64,000 nt of DNA. Origin: Desmonostoc geniculatum HA4340-LM1. Lineage in GTDB: Bacteria > Cyanobacteriota > Cyanobacteriia > Cyanobacteriales > Nostocaceae. The first letter of the stretch is position 1. Each line of letters opens with the position of its first letter. The notes beneath the pieces were generated by a model. It was not told the DNA's origin, did no database searches, and saw only the letters and a list, made by a program, of their open reading frames with translations. The stretch covers positions 124,001 through 188,000 of the forward strand of contig JAHHHB010000001.1 in NCBI GenBank assembly GCA_019359545.1, given 5' to 3'. Below are positions 53,636 through 63,140 of this stretch, piece after piece. The position numbers and the translations under genes were made by a program.

Positions 53636-54820
53636 ATGAAAAAAGACTTCATGTTTACATCAGAGTCAGTAACCGAAGGACATCCTGATAAACTTTGCGA
53701 TCAGATCAGCGATGCGATCGTCGATCGCTTTTTACAGCAAGACCCATATTCGAGAGTAATTACAGAATGTGCAGTATCTACAGGCATCGTTTTTCTCGCT
53801 GCCAGATTTGAACCCAACACCAACGTAGATTTTACCAACATAGCGAGACAAGTAATCGAACAAGTAGGTTACGAACATAAAGAATTTAATGGTAAAACTT
53901 GCAGCATTTTAACTAGTCTCAGAGAATTACCCTTTGAGCAACACCATTTATTTGATGAGAACAGTTTATCTGACACAGAAATAGAAAAAATCACCGTTAA
54001 TAATCAAGTAACAGTCTTTGGATTTGCCTGTAATCAAACATGGACTCTCATGCCATTACCAATATGGCTAGCCCACAAACTTGCTAGACAAATTAGTGAA
54101 GTCAGACGCCAACAAATACTTGCATATCTGACACCTGACGGCAAAACTCAGGTAGGAGTTGAATATAAAAATCGTCGTCCATATAGAATTCACAGCATTA
54201 CAGTTATTGCCAGTCAAAATAAAGCATCAAAACCCGAATTGCAGCAATTACAGGATGATATTCGAGAGACAGTAATTTCTCCTGTATTTCAAAATGAAGA
54301 GATTAAACCAGATGCACAGACAAGAATATTTATTAATCCAGATGGGCCATTTATTCGCGGAGGGCCTGCGGTTCATTCTGGATTAACCGGCAGAAAAAAT
54401 GCCATAGATACATATGGCGAATATTCCAAACATAGTGGTTCAGCATTGAGCGGTAAAGATCCAATTAGAATAGATAGAATAGGAGCTTATATTGCTCGTT
54501 ATGCAGCTAAAAATATCGTAGCTGCAAAACTAGCAGACGAATGTGAAGTGCAGCTAAGTTATTCTATAGGACTTTCCAGACCGGTAAGTGTGCAAGTCGA
54601 AACTTTTGGCACAGGCAAAATTGCAGATGAACAAATCACAAGTCTTTTAGAAAAGCATTTTGATTTCCGGCTTGCAGGAATTATCAAGCAATTCAATTTG
54701 AGATATTTGCCTTCGTTAAATAAAGGCGGTTTTTATAGGAAACTTGCTGCTTATGGTCATGTAGGTAGAATAGATATAGAAATTCCTTGGGAAAAATTAG
54801 ATAAAGTTGATGTTTTTTGA
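53636..54820 (+). CDS. Divergent S-adenosylmethionine synthetase (MetK-like)
   Basis: This 394-residue protein has the three-domain MetK layout: FTSESVTEGHPDKLCDQISD at the start, GLTGRK and LSGKDPIRIDR near 250-281, and the typical C-terminus YGHVGRIDIEIPWEK. The signature GAGDQG of housekeeping MetK reads TVNNQV (120-125), and the Asp just before GLTGRK is His (H247). This is therefore a second, altered MetK rather than the main one. It may still make SAM or a related compound. It lies 141 bp after the P-type ATPase on the same strand. The gap is filled by a ctctgtgcctctgcgg repeat. Confidence 0.78.
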   Translation: MKKDFMFTSESVTEGHPDKLCDQISDAIVDRFLQQDPYSRVITECAVSTGIVFLAARFEPNTNVDFTNIARQVIEQVGYEHKEFNGKTCSILTSLRELPFEQHHLFDENSLSDTEIEKITVNNQVTVFGFACNQTWTLMPLPIWLAHKLARQISEVRRQQILAYLTPDGKTQVGVEYKNRRPYRIHSITVIASQNKASKPELQQLQDDIRETVISPVFQNEEIKPDAQTRIFINPDGPFIRGGPAVHSGLTGRKNAIDTYGEYSKHSGSALSGKDPIRIDRIGAYIARYAAKNIVAAKLADECEVQLSYSIGLSRPVSVQVETFGTGKIADEQITSLLEKHFDFRLAGIIKQFNLRYLPSLNKGGFYRKLAAYGHVGRIDIEIPWEKLDKVDVF

Positions 54821-55190
54821 AAGAGAAATTATCAAAGAAGAATTCAGGAGTCAGGAGTCAGAATTCAGAATGAATTTATATCATGTCCGGTAGCTTACCC
54901 ATAATATCCGGATATGATATAGGAATCATATTTGATTTCTGAAAAAATCTAAGTATTTGTAGGGTGTGTTAGGCGTAAGCCGTAACGCACCATCTCAAGC
55001 TTTTGGTGCTTTACGCTCCGCTAACGCACCCTACGTAATATTTCAAAAATCAAATACTAGTCCTATATTACAACTCGCTAACGCTAGGCTATCAGTGGTT
55101 GAACTGAATCGATCGCGAAGAGTTATTCTAAATTCTGCATTCTTCAAAATTGCGTAAGCGTAGCCCAACCTAGACATAGCACCCTAAAAT
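54821..55190. mobile_element. Intergenic region with MITE-like element (54918-55067)
   Basis: Ends tataggaatcatatttgat and atcaaatactagtcctata are imperfect inverted repeats. The core is a gtagggtgtgttagg / aacgcaccctac hairpin. Non-autonomous, about 150 bp. A tandem aggagtcagg repeat lies before it. Confidence 0.65.
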
Positions 55191-55748
55191 TCAAAGTAAT
55201 TCTGCCTCTTCAAATACCTGCCTTGTGGTTAATTCCAAACCTGGAAGTAGGGTATCTACAATGGGAATATTATCTGTATAAACTTGATTCGATCCATCAG
55301 GCAGAAAAACTCTAATACTCATAATTTCTGGATTTATCACCCAAACTCTGGACACGCCCGCAGTTAAATAATCCTTCGCCTTCTCTTCAAATTCTTTTAT
55401 CGTCTGGTCTGGAGAAATAATTTCAATTACCAATTCTGGAATCGCAGGACAAGCTTCATTGCGCTTCCAACTTTTGGGTAAACGTTCGTAAGATATGTAT
55501 GTTAAGTCTGGTAGAGGTGCCCAATCTTTGCCTTGACGCTTTAAAAGAATTGCCCACTCAGGAAGAACTCTAGCTTTACCTTTGCACCATGCACGAATTA
55601 GTAATCCTAAAGCTATCTGTAAAGTTGAATGAAAAAATTTTGGGGACACTTTAGGGACTGCTTGACCATCAACAAACTCATAGTATACATCTCCTTCTGG
55701 AAGGCTTAGAAATTCTTTTAAGGTAAGTTGACCTATTATGTTAACCAT
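55191..55748 (-). CDS. Uma2 family (DUF820) endonuclease-like protein
   Basis: ATG 55748 gives MVNIIGQLTLKEFLSLPEGD, the usual beginning of the family; the frame extends to 55778. The 185-residue product has the PD-(D/E)xK-like core: YYEFVDGQAVPKVSPKFFHS, DWAPLPDLTYIS and ELVIEIISPDQT. The family is strongly expanded in cyanobacteria; its role is unknown. Confidence 0.85.
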   Translation of the reverse strand: MVNIIGQLTLKEFLSLPEGDVYYEFVDGQAVPKVSPKFFHSTLQIALGLLIRAWCKGKARVLPEWAILLKRQGKDWAPLPDLTYISYERLPKSWKRNEACPAIPELVIEIISPDQTIKEFEEKAKDYLTAGVSRVWVINPEIMSIRVFLPDGSNQVYTDNIPIVDTLLPGLELTTRQVFEEAELL

Positions 55749-56066
55749 AGGCTGCACAAGATAGTGGCTAATACACATATCCTACATGGGAAAGAGTGGG
55801 TGTGGTATGACTATGAAATTTTGTATGACATTGCAGCAGCGATCGCCAAGAATGACTATAGTTACTATAATTGCCATGTCTCATTAATAACTTGTAGCTT
55901 AATAATCTAGTAAAATCAGCCTAAAAGAGTATTTTTACTCAAAAAAATGTTAAATTTATACCCTATGAATGAGCCTCTTCAACCCATAGCAAGAGTGTCA
56001 TTTTTCATTAAGCGGCTACGATGAATAACTAGGAAATCAAATTGCAGTATATCTGCTTATCAGATT
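55749..56066. other. Intergenic region, nothing recognised
   Basis: A 60-codon frame at 55728-55910 overlaps the Uma2 start and has no coding features. The rest is AT-rich. No repeat or terminator stands out. Confidence 0.5.
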
Positions 56067-56288
56067 ATGGACTGGAAGTACAGGTGGAAAAACGGTTATC
56101 GCCCAAGCCGAGACGAAGCGGTAAAAAACCCTCATTTGTTAGATGAAAGTCAGTTCGAGACTGAACAAGACCGACATTTGGCTGAAGAAGCTACAAGAAA
56201 GCATTTGGGTATACCTGCACCAACCTTAGACGAAGAACAATCCATATTACCTCATGCAGCTTCGCCTAATGAAAAATCTCAAATATAA
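56067..56288 (+). CDS. Small hydrophilic hypothetical protein (73 aa)
   Basis: The frame from ATG 56067 reads MDWKYRWKNGYRPSRDEAVK and has charged, helical composition (DESQFETEQDRHLAEEATRK, HLGIPAPTLDEEQS) with no low-complexity bias, so it is probably real. No ribosome site is strong. I recognise no family. It is followed by a gtaggggcgta/tacgcccct hairpin (56325-56350). Confidence 0.5.
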   Translation: MDWKYRWKNGYRPSRDEAVKNPHLLDESQFETEQDRHLAEEATRKHLGIPAPTLDEEQSILPHAASPNEKSQI

Positions 56289-56445
56289 CACCATTTACGA
56301 AAATCTTTGCAACAAATAATTTAGCTGTAGGGGCGTAAGGCTGTACGCCCCTAATCATGCATTTGTAGCATAAATTTTGTAAAATAATATTCTGGGTATT
56401 TTTTGCCCACCCACTCTCCAAACCATTATAAACTCCAACAAAATA

Positions 56446-56997
56446 ATGCAAATTTTTCAACTTTTAAATCAATTAAACACTAGAAAAGTCACTAAGTTAC
56501 TTACTCAAACAGTAGCTTTAGGCATAGGTGCTATTGTTCTATTTTCAAGTACTAATGCCTATGCTGCCGAGCAAGTTCTTTTAAAATATGGTACTTTTCA
56601 GGGTTCAATATCTGTTGAAGAATTAAATCAGTTTGTAGAAACTGGCAAGACTACCCCAACATTAACGGCTTATTTGCAGGCGGCTCAACAAGACCCGGCA
56701 TTAGCCCGTAAAGCGCTCAAATCTGGAATTAAAGCCAATCCTGCCTTTTTAAATAACTTACTATCTAGCTGGGCTGGGCCAGTTTTAGTTGACCAAATTG
56801 GTGAAGTAGTTCACCCCCCCGCAGGACAACTAAACCAACAAGCACTACGAACTGCTTTAAGCGAATCTATTAAGCAAAATGGTGAAGTTACACTACTGGG
56901 AGCTATTCAGAATTATCCAAACACTTCTGTCGAACTAGAAGGAGATCGTCTCATCGGTGTTTACGAACGGCTAAGCAATCTGGCAGAACTCTTTTGA
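56446..56997 (+). CDS. Secreted DUF1400 protein
   Basis: This 183-residue protein has a long signal peptide (TLLTQTVALGIGAIVLFSS... AYAAEQ) and then the DUF1400 core: VLLKYGTFQGSISVEELNQF, TPTLTAYLQAAQQDPALARK, FLNNLLSSWAGPVLVDQIGE and GVYERLSNLAEL. The domain is usually the N-terminal part of alpha/beta hydrolases in cyanobacteria; here it stands alone. Exported; role unknown. Confidence 0.8.
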   Translation: MQIFQLLNQLNTRKVTKLLTQTVALGIGAIVLFSSTNAYAAEQVLLKYGTFQGSISVEELNQFVETGKTTPTLTAYLQAAQQDPALARKALKSGIKANPAFLNNLLSSWAGPVLVDQIGEVVHPPAGQLNQQALRTALSESIKQNGEVTLLGAIQNYPNTSVELEGDRLIGVYERLSNLAELF

Positions 56998-57114
56998 TAG
57001 GTAGTTGCTGTTGAAATTTAATACCCGCGACTCTACCTGAAGGTTCTACCCTATGACTCAGAAATTCTCTAACGTAATTGTAGAGTTTAATTTAAGGATA
57101 GGGAAAAGATTTGT

Positions 57115-57666
57115 ATGACAACCGATGTTTCTAGAGATATTAAAAAGGAACTTAATGGGTCGCTGATAACTGGTATTCTCTTGATTGTTTCGGGAATTAT
57201 TGCGATCGCAGTACCTTCATTCACCACCATATTCGCCGAAACTTGGTTTGCAGCGATTTTAGCTTTTGCTGGATTTACAAAACTAGTTTACGCTGCCCAA
57301 ACTCGCGATCGCGGAGGTTTTGTTTGGAAACTTTTATTAAGTGGACTGTATATTGCAACCGGTGTGATGTTGTTGGTTTATCCTTATACAGGTGTTCTCA
57401 CACTAACTTTGTTGCTTGGCACTTTTTTGGTGACTGAAGGCACATTCGAGTTAATTCTGGCCTTCCAGTTACGTCCACAACAAAACTGGACATGGGTACT
57501 AGTCAATGGCATTATTACCCTGGTTTTAGGTGCAATGATTTGGTTTCAGTGGCCGTTCAACGCGCCTTGGTTGCTTGGAACACTAGTTGGTGTCAGCGTT
57601 CTGTTCAGCGGCATTTCCCGCACGATGTTGTCATTGAATCTGCGTTCTGCTTTAGATAGGGAATAG
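57115..57666 (+). CDS. HdeD-like membrane protein (DUF308)
   Basis: This 183-residue membrane protein has about six hydrophobic segments in three repeated pairs: NGSLITGILLIVSGIIAIAV, WFAAILAFAGFTKL, LLLSGLYIATGVMLLVYP, LTLTLLLGTFLVTEG, WVLVNGIITLVLGAM and LLGTLVGVSVLFSG. It matches the HdeD family, linked to acid stress in enterobacteria. No cytoplasmic domain is present. Whether it has that role here is not shown. Confidence 0.85.
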   Translation: MTTDVSRDIKKELNGSLITGILLIVSGIIAIAVPSFTTIFAETWFAAILAFAGFTKLVYAAQTRDRGGFVWKLLLSGLYIATGVMLLVYPYTGVLTLTLLLGTFLVTEGTFELILAFQLRPQQNWTWVLVNGIITLVLGAMIWFQWPFNAPWLLGTLVGVSVLFSGISRTMLSLNLRSALDRE

Positions 57667-57840
57667 GGAGTGGGGAATGGGGAGATGAGGGAGCAGGGGA
57701 GATGGGGAGATGGGGAGCAGGGGAGCAGGTGAGCAGTAAGTTTTTCCCCTCTGCCCCTCTGCCCCTCTGCCTCTTGTGCCCCATGCCCCATGCCCCATGC
57801 CCAATGCCCCATGCCCCATACCCCATGCCCAAATAGAAAG
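57667..57840. repeat. ggggagat and ccatgcc short tandem repeats
   Basis: ggggagatggggagat (57690-57720), ctctgcccctctgcccctct (57750-57770) and ccatgccccatgcccaatgc (57780-57830) lie between hdeD and the SLH gene. They are common repeat families elsewhere in this window. No gene. Confidence 0.75.
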
Positions 57841-57927
57841 TTAACAAGACATTGCAGCAGCGATCGCTCTGGTATTGCTAAATTAACAAAGGTAATCAAA
57901 ATCCAGGCTAGCTAGCTGCAATCAACA

Positions 57928-60000
57928 ATGGTATCTATTACTACTTCCTTCTCGGATATTCAAAACCATTGGGCACGCTTATTTATTACAGCCTTAGCCC
58001 AACGTGGTATCGTCAGTGGGCTGCCTAATGGGACTTATCGCCCCGATAACTCACTCACCCGCGCTGAGTTTGCCGCCATCATCGCTAGCGCATTTGGGAC
58101 AGTTTCCAAGAAGCGGCAATATGTTGCCTTTGTTGATGTACCTAGTAGTTATTGGGCAGCAGCTGCCATTAAAACAGCTTACGAAAAAGCATTTATTAGC
58201 GGATTTCCTGATAAAACCTTCCGTCCTGCTAACCGAATTACGAGGACAGAAGTTTTAGTTTCCTTAGTAGCAGGTTTGGAAATTGCCACAAAGGTAAAAC
58301 CTGACCTCCTCTCCACACTTGGACAAATCTATCAAGATGCTGGTCAAATTCCCGACTATGGCAAAAATCAGATAGCTATTGCCACTAGTGCGGGATTAGT
58401 GGTTAATTTCCCAAATCTAAAATTACTTAATCCTAATCTCGCAGCCACCCGTGCAGATGTGGCAGTGATTATTTATCAAGCTTTAGTATATTTAGGTGCA
58501 GCAGAAAAGATTGCCTCTAGTTACCTCGTGGTGCCGCCCACATTAACACCCATTCCAACGCCCACACCAACGCCAACACCCACACCCACACCAACACCTA
58601 TACCTCCTGGTAGCGTCAAGCTAAATCACACCAGAGAATTCCGGGGAGTGTGGGTAGCGTCTGTTTGGAATGGTGATTGGCCTTCCAAAACAGGACTTTC
58701 TGTTGAACAACAGAAAGCTGAACTCACCGAAATTACCGTTAAATTACAAGCGCTGAACTTCAATGCTCTGATTTTCCAAGTCAGACCAGAGGGAGATGCT
58801 TTGTATGAATCTCAATTAGAGCCTTGGAGTCGTTGGATTACAGGGACTCAGGGAAAAGCACCAGAACCATTTTACGATCCTTTAGCGTTTGCGATCGCAG
58901 AATGTCACAAGCGCAACATCGAAGTTCATGCTTGGTTTAACCCTTACCGCGCCAGCACTTCCACCGACCTAGCTAAAACCGTCCGTCCACACATAGCATT
59001 TACCAATCCCGAAACCGTTTATTTGTGGAAAACTCAACGCTGGATGGACCCAGGACAGAAAATAGTCCAGGACAGAGCCTACAACGTGATTCTTGATGTA
59101 GTCAAACGCTACGATATCGATGGCATTCACTTAGATGATTATTTTTATCCCTATCCTGTAGAGGGGCAAAATTTCCCCGATGACAAAACCTACGCTGCAT
59201 ACAAAGCAGCCGGCGGTACACTTAGCTTGGGCGACTGGCGACGGGACAATGTTAACAAAATGGTACTGCGTCTCTCGGAGGGAATCAAAGTAACTAAACC
59301 ACACGTGAAATTTGGTATTAGTCCCTTTGGAATTTATCGCCCCGGACAACCCGCTGGTATTACTGGCTTAGATGCTTATAATGTGCTGTATGCCGACTCC
59401 AAGAAATGGCTCGAACAAGGCTGGATTGATTATATCGCCCCTCAACTTTACTGGCGCACAGACCAACCACAACAAAGTTATTCTGCATTGTTAAAGTGGT
59501 GGACAGACGTAAACACAAAGCAAAGACATGTTTACGCTGGTAACAATCTCACAGAACCAAGCAACAAGAGTCGGGAAAGCGATGAGATTGAAAAGCAGGT
59601 AAAAATTAGTCGTAGCCAAGCTGCACAGTTATCATTGGGGAATATCTTCTTTAATCTCGGTGTTTTGAGAGAAAATAGTCAAGGCATTGCTGATAAATTC
59701 CAAAGTCTGCTTTATAACAAACCTGCCCTCCCTCCAACCATGTCTTGGCAGACTGCAACACCACTTCCTCCACCCACAGGACTACAAGTCAACAACCGCA
59801 AACTCAGTTGGCAACCTGGAGATAATCAGCCGGTTCGTTCCTGGACACTTTATCGACAAACTGGCGATACTTGGACAATTCAGCGAATTTTATCTGCTGG
59901 CACAACCTTCGCCACCGTTCAAATAGCGGGAACTTATGCTGTGTGTGCAGTGGATAGGTTAGCGAATGAAAGTGTAGGAACAGTTATTACAGTTAGTTAA
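57928..60000 (+). CDS. SLH-domain glycoside-hydrolase-like protein (GHL10)
   Basis: This 690-residue protein has three SLH repeats (about 1-190; ENHWARLFITAL-type motif reads QNHWARLFITALAQRGIVSG), a TPTPTPTP linker (about 206-228), then a GHL10 (PF02638-like) domain: FRGVWVASVWNGDWPSKTGL, IFQVRPEGDALYES, AWFNPYRAS, and DGIHLDDYFYPYP. A C-terminal fibronectin-like segment follows. SLH domains normally attach proteins to the cell envelope, and GHL10 proteins are probable peptidoglycan or polysaccharide hydrolases. No signal peptide is seen at the chosen start (MVSITTSFSDIQNHW), which is odd for an SLH protein. Confidence 0.82.
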   Translation: MVSITTSFSDIQNHWARLFITALAQRGIVSGLPNGTYRPDNSLTRAEFAAIIASAFGTVSKKRQYVAFVDVPSSYWAAAAIKTAYEKAFISGFPDKTFRPANRITRTEVLVSLVAGLEIATKVKPDLLSTLGQIYQDAGQIPDYGKNQIAIATSAGLVVNFPNLKLLNPNLAATRADVAVIIYQALVYLGAAEKIASSYLVVPPTLTPIPTPTPTPTPTPTPTPIPPGSVKLNHTREFRGVWVASVWNGDWPSKTGLSVEQQKAELTEITVKLQALNFNALIFQVRPEGDALYESQLEPWSRWITGTQGKAPEPFYDPLAFAIAECHKRNIEVHAWFNPYRASTSTDLAKTVRPHIAFTNPETVYLWKTQRWMDPGQKIVQDRAYNVILDVVKRYDIDGIHLDDYFYPYPVEGQNFPDDKTYAAYKAAGGTLSLGDWRRDNVNKMVLRLSEGIKVTKPHVKFGISPFGIYRPGQPAGITGLDAYNVLYADSKKWLEQGWIDYIAPQLYWRTDQPQQSYSALLKWWTDVNTKQRHVYAGNNLTEPSNKSRESDEIEKQVKISRSQAAQLSLGNIFFNLGVLRENSQGIADKFQSLLYNKPALPPTMSWQTATPLPPPTGLQVNNRKLSWQPGDNQPVRSWTLYRQTGDTWTIQRILSAGTTFATVQIAGTYAVCAVDRLANESVGTVITVS

Positions 60001-60308
60001 TTTTCATTTGTCATTTGTCATTTGTCATTTGTCATTTGTCATTGGGCAAAAACTGCATTTCGCCAGTTCGTAGGGTAGCACAGCTGTGCTACTCTACAGC
60101 GTATTGCATCCAAACGAGAATCGCTATAGACCATGCGGTAGGGGCACAGCATTGCTGTGCCCTTACGATAGATGTGGTTCAAATACATGAAAACTGCTGT
60201 AATCTTTCCCTTAAAGATACATACTTAAGATACATGCTGGGTAAGTAATGCGTCCATACTTACGCAACCGTACTTTGTAGTAGAATCCATAACAGCAATT
60301 AGTATTTT
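60001..60308. other. Intergenic repeats upstream of the TPS exoprotein
   Basis: gtcattt repeats (60005-60045), a gtagcacagctgtgctac hairpin (60073-60090), a ggggcacagcattgctgtgcccttacg hairpin (60140-60167), and an end resembling the MITE-like family (acatgaaaactgctgtaa, 60185-60202). No gene. Confidence 0.6.
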
Positions 60309-63140
60309 TTGACAAAAACATTGTTTAAATTTTTAAGCAAATTGTTACTTTTTGGATTAGCCCTTTCGGGACTAAGTTCTTTTCTTTTTCCAGAAAGCCG
60401 TGTCTTCGCCGAAATTACAGCCGACAGCACCTTGGGAAGTGAATCATCAATTTTAATTCAAGGTGTTGATGTTAAAGGGGAAATAGGAAATCGCATTGAT
60501 GGTGGTGCAGTCCGAGGAGCTAATCTATTTCACAGTTTTAGCGAATTTAGCATTGGTGATGGACAAAGGGTTTACTTTTATAATCCTACAGGAATAGAAA
60601 ATATTCTCACGCGAGTTACAGGTAATAATCCCTCAAACATTTTGGGAACGCTGGGGGTTTTGGGTAATGCGAATTTGTTTTTCATTAATCCCAATGGCAT
60701 CGTATTTGGAAGAAATGCAAGGTTAGATGTTGCAGGTTCTTTTGTCGGAAGTACAGCTGATAGTTTGAGATTTGATAATAATTTTGCTTTTAGTGCTAAT
60801 AATCCTCAAACTCCTCCGTTGTTGACTGTCAATGTACCCCTTGGGTTGCAATTTGCCGCAAATCCTGGTAGTATTGTCAACCAATCCACTGTTCAAGATA
60901 GTAATGGTGAAATTGTCGGACTCCAGGTGCGATCGCAAAGAACCCTTGCACTTGTAGGTGGTGATATTTTTCTGCAACAAGGTAGGATAAAAGCAGATGG
61001 AGGACAGATAGAATTAGGGTCTGTCTTTGGCAATGGTGTTGTGGGCTTTAATTGGTCATTTGCCTCTGATGCTATTCCTTTGACATTAAGTTATGAAGGC
61101 ATTGAAAGTTATCGAGATATTAAATTGTCTGGTAGGACTGAAATCATTGCTAATTCTGACAGCATTAGTCAAAGCATAGGTAGCGTTCATCTCCAAGGTA
61201 GGCGAGTTACCCTCAGCGAAGAATCAGGAATTTTTAATAGCAACAGAGGTTCTGGAAAGCCAGGAAGCGTAATTGTCAACGCCACAGATTTAGTAGAAAT
61301 GAGTGGAGGTTCTCCAATTGACGAGGACAGCTTAATCGATGTCGCTAATTATGGTTCTGGAGGGGGAAGCAGTGTAATTATTAACACTAGTCGATTGATT
61401 CTGGGGAATGGCTCAAGTATTGCAGCTAACACCAGAGGTGTAGGTCAAGGTGGAAGAATAATTGTGAATGCCTCGAATTCTGTGGAACTGTTGGGAACTT
61501 CATTGAGTGGGTTTTCTACTGGTTTTTTTGCAACAACTCAGGCTGAGGGAAAAGGAGGCAATATCACAATTGATACTGGAAGATTAATTGTGAAAGATGG
61601 AGGAGTTGTATCAGTTTCTACTTTCAACACTGGTGAGGGAGGAGAACTGACAGTGATGGCGAAAGAATTTGTAGAGCTAAGTGGAGCATACCGGGGTGGA
61701 CGGAATTCCAGTGGCTTGTTTGCTCAATCTAATATAGGTGCTACAGGCGATGCTGGAAATTTGACAATTAAAACTGGGCAGTTATTTATCCGTAATGGCG
61801 CACAGATAGGAACATCCACTTTCTCTTCAGGGAATGGTGGAACAATGCTTGTGGATGCCTCTAAGTCTGTGGAAGTCAACGGTACAGCCATAAGAAGCGA
61901 TGGCTCTAGAGTCAGTAGCGGTATATTCAGTTCAGTTGGCAGGCGACCAGATGTTACACAACCGACTGGTAAGGGAGGAGATATCACAGTCAACTCTAGT
62001 CGCTTGGTAGTTAAAGATGGAGGACAAATCCAAGCTAATACTTTTGCTAGAGGAGCAGGAGGAACATTAACTCTCAACGTAGAGAATTTACTGATTCAAA
62101 ACGGGGGAGAAGTTGGCGCTAGCACCTTTAATGAGGGTTTAGGGGGAAAGGCGACTGTGAATGCCTTGGAATCAACAGAAGTATCTGGTTCTGGAATAGG
62201 AGATACTGGGTTAGGAAATTCTAGTATTCGTAGAGTTAATAGTATATTGTCTGCTGGTTCGCAAGGATTCGGAGATTCTGGCAATCTTACAATTGCGACA
62301 AAGAATTTGGTTGTCCGAGATGGAGGTCAAGTTACTGTTAGTGGTTTGGGAATAGGAAACCCAGGTAATTTAGATATCACTGCTAAGACTATCTCGCTTA
62401 ACGAGGGAACGCTGTCTGCTACAACAGCTTCAGGTAGTGAAGCTAACATTCAACTTAGAGTGTCCGATCTGATAAGATTGCGGAATAATAGTTCAATTAC
62501 TGCCCAAGCTTTCGACAAAGGTAATGGCGGCAACATCAATATTAATACAAATTTTGTGGTTGCTAACCCCAAGGAAAATAGCGACATCATTGCTAATGCT
62601 ATTGAAGGTTTGGGAGGCAGAATTAATATTACTGCTCAAGGAATCTTTGGATTGCAATTGAGTGAAACTTTAACTTCTTTGAGTGATATTAACGCGAGTT
62701 CTGAATTGGGAATTAATGGAGTTGTGGAAATTAACACACCTGATGTCAACCCCAGTAACGGACTCGTGAATTTACCCACAGATATAGTAGATGCTTCCCG
62801 ACTCATTGCCCAAACCTGTAGAACTGGTGGCGAAGCAACAGCCAATGAACAAAGTGAATTTATAGTCACTGGAAGAGGTGGTTTACCACCCAACCCCATT
62901 GAGCCACTGAGCAGCGATGTGATTTGGCAAGATTTACAAACCCATGCTTTGCCCAATGAAAAGGTGACTGGCTCCCAAAAAGAGGTAAATTTGGTTTCAG
63001 AAACACCAAGTGCGATCGCTGAAGCTCAAGGATTGGTAATTAATGCTGATGGTACTATTACTCTGGTAGCTCAAGCTCCCACCGCTACCCCTCACAACTC
63101 TTCACTCACACCTGTTAGTTGCCCAGTTGCCCAAAACTAA
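60309..63140 (+). CDS. Two-partner-secretion exoprotein (filamentous haemagglutinin-type)
   Basis: TTG 60309 gives a 943-residue product with a signal peptide (LSKLLLFGLALSGLSSFLF... SRVFA). Next is the TPS domain: VDVKGEIGNRIDGGAVRGAN, VTGNNPSNILGTLGVLGNAN, FFINPNGIVFGRNARLDVAG. It then forms a long right-handed beta-helix of short repeats (GGNITIDTGRLIVKDGG, GGTMLVDASKSVEV, GGDITVNSSRLVVKDGG). The tail (LIAQTCRTGG, EFIVTGRGGLPPNPIEPLSS) is the usual cyanobacterial C-terminus. It would be secreted by an outer-membrane TpsB porin, which is not in the window. The next gene overlaps its stop by one base. Confidence 0.85.
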   Translation: MTKTLFKFLSKLLLFGLALSGLSSFLFPESRVFAEITADSTLGSESSILIQGVDVKGEIGNRIDGGAVRGANLFHSFSEFSIGDGQRVYFYNPTGIENILTRVTGNNPSNILGTLGVLGNANLFFINPNGIVFGRNARLDVAGSFVGSTADSLRFDNNFAFSANNPQTPPLLTVNVPLGLQFAANPGSIVNQSTVQDSNGEIVGLQVRSQRTLALVGGDIFLQQGRIKADGGQIELGSVFGNGVVGFNWSFASDAIPLTLSYEGIESYRDIKLSGRTEIIANSDSISQSIGSVHLQGRRVTLSEESGIFNSNRGSGKPGSVIVNATDLVEMSGGSPIDEDSLIDVANYGSGGGSSVIINTSRLILGNGSSIAANTRGVGQGGRIIVNASNSVELLGTSLSGFSTGFFATTQAEGKGGNITIDTGRLIVKDGGVVSVSTFNTGEGGELTVMAKEFVELSGAYRGGRNSSGLFAQSNIGATGDAGNLTIKTGQLFIRNGAQIGTSTFSSGNGGTMLVDASKSVEVNGTAIRSDGSRVSSGIFSSVGRRPDVTQPTGKGGDITVNSSRLVVKDGGQIQANTFARGAGGTLTLNVENLLIQNGGEVGASTFNEGLGGKATVNALESTEVSGSGIGDTGLGNSSIRRVNSILSAGSQGFGDSGNLTIATKNLVVRDGGQVTVSGLGIGNPGNLDITAKTISLNEGTLSATTASGSEANIQLRVSDLIRLRNNSSITAQAFDKGNGGNININTNFVVANPKENSDIIANAIEGLGGRINITAQGIFGLQLSETLTSLSDINASSELGINGVVEINTPDVNPSNGLVNLPTDIVDASRLIAQTCRTGGEATANEQSEFIVTGRGGLPPNPIEPLSSDVIWQDLQTHALPNEKVTGSQKEVNLVSETPSAIAEAQGLVINADGTITLVAQAPTATPHNSSLTPVSCPVAQN

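Noticed and set aside
53636..54820. Calling this the housekeeping metK
   Set aside because: Key signature residues differ (TVNNQV for GAGDQG; His before GLTGRK), so a second copy is likely.
61236..61263. RGSGK in the haemagglutinin-type protein, close to the RGSGR heterocyst inhibitor
   Set aside because: Last residue differs, and the context is a beta-helix repeat; coincidence is the simplest explanation.
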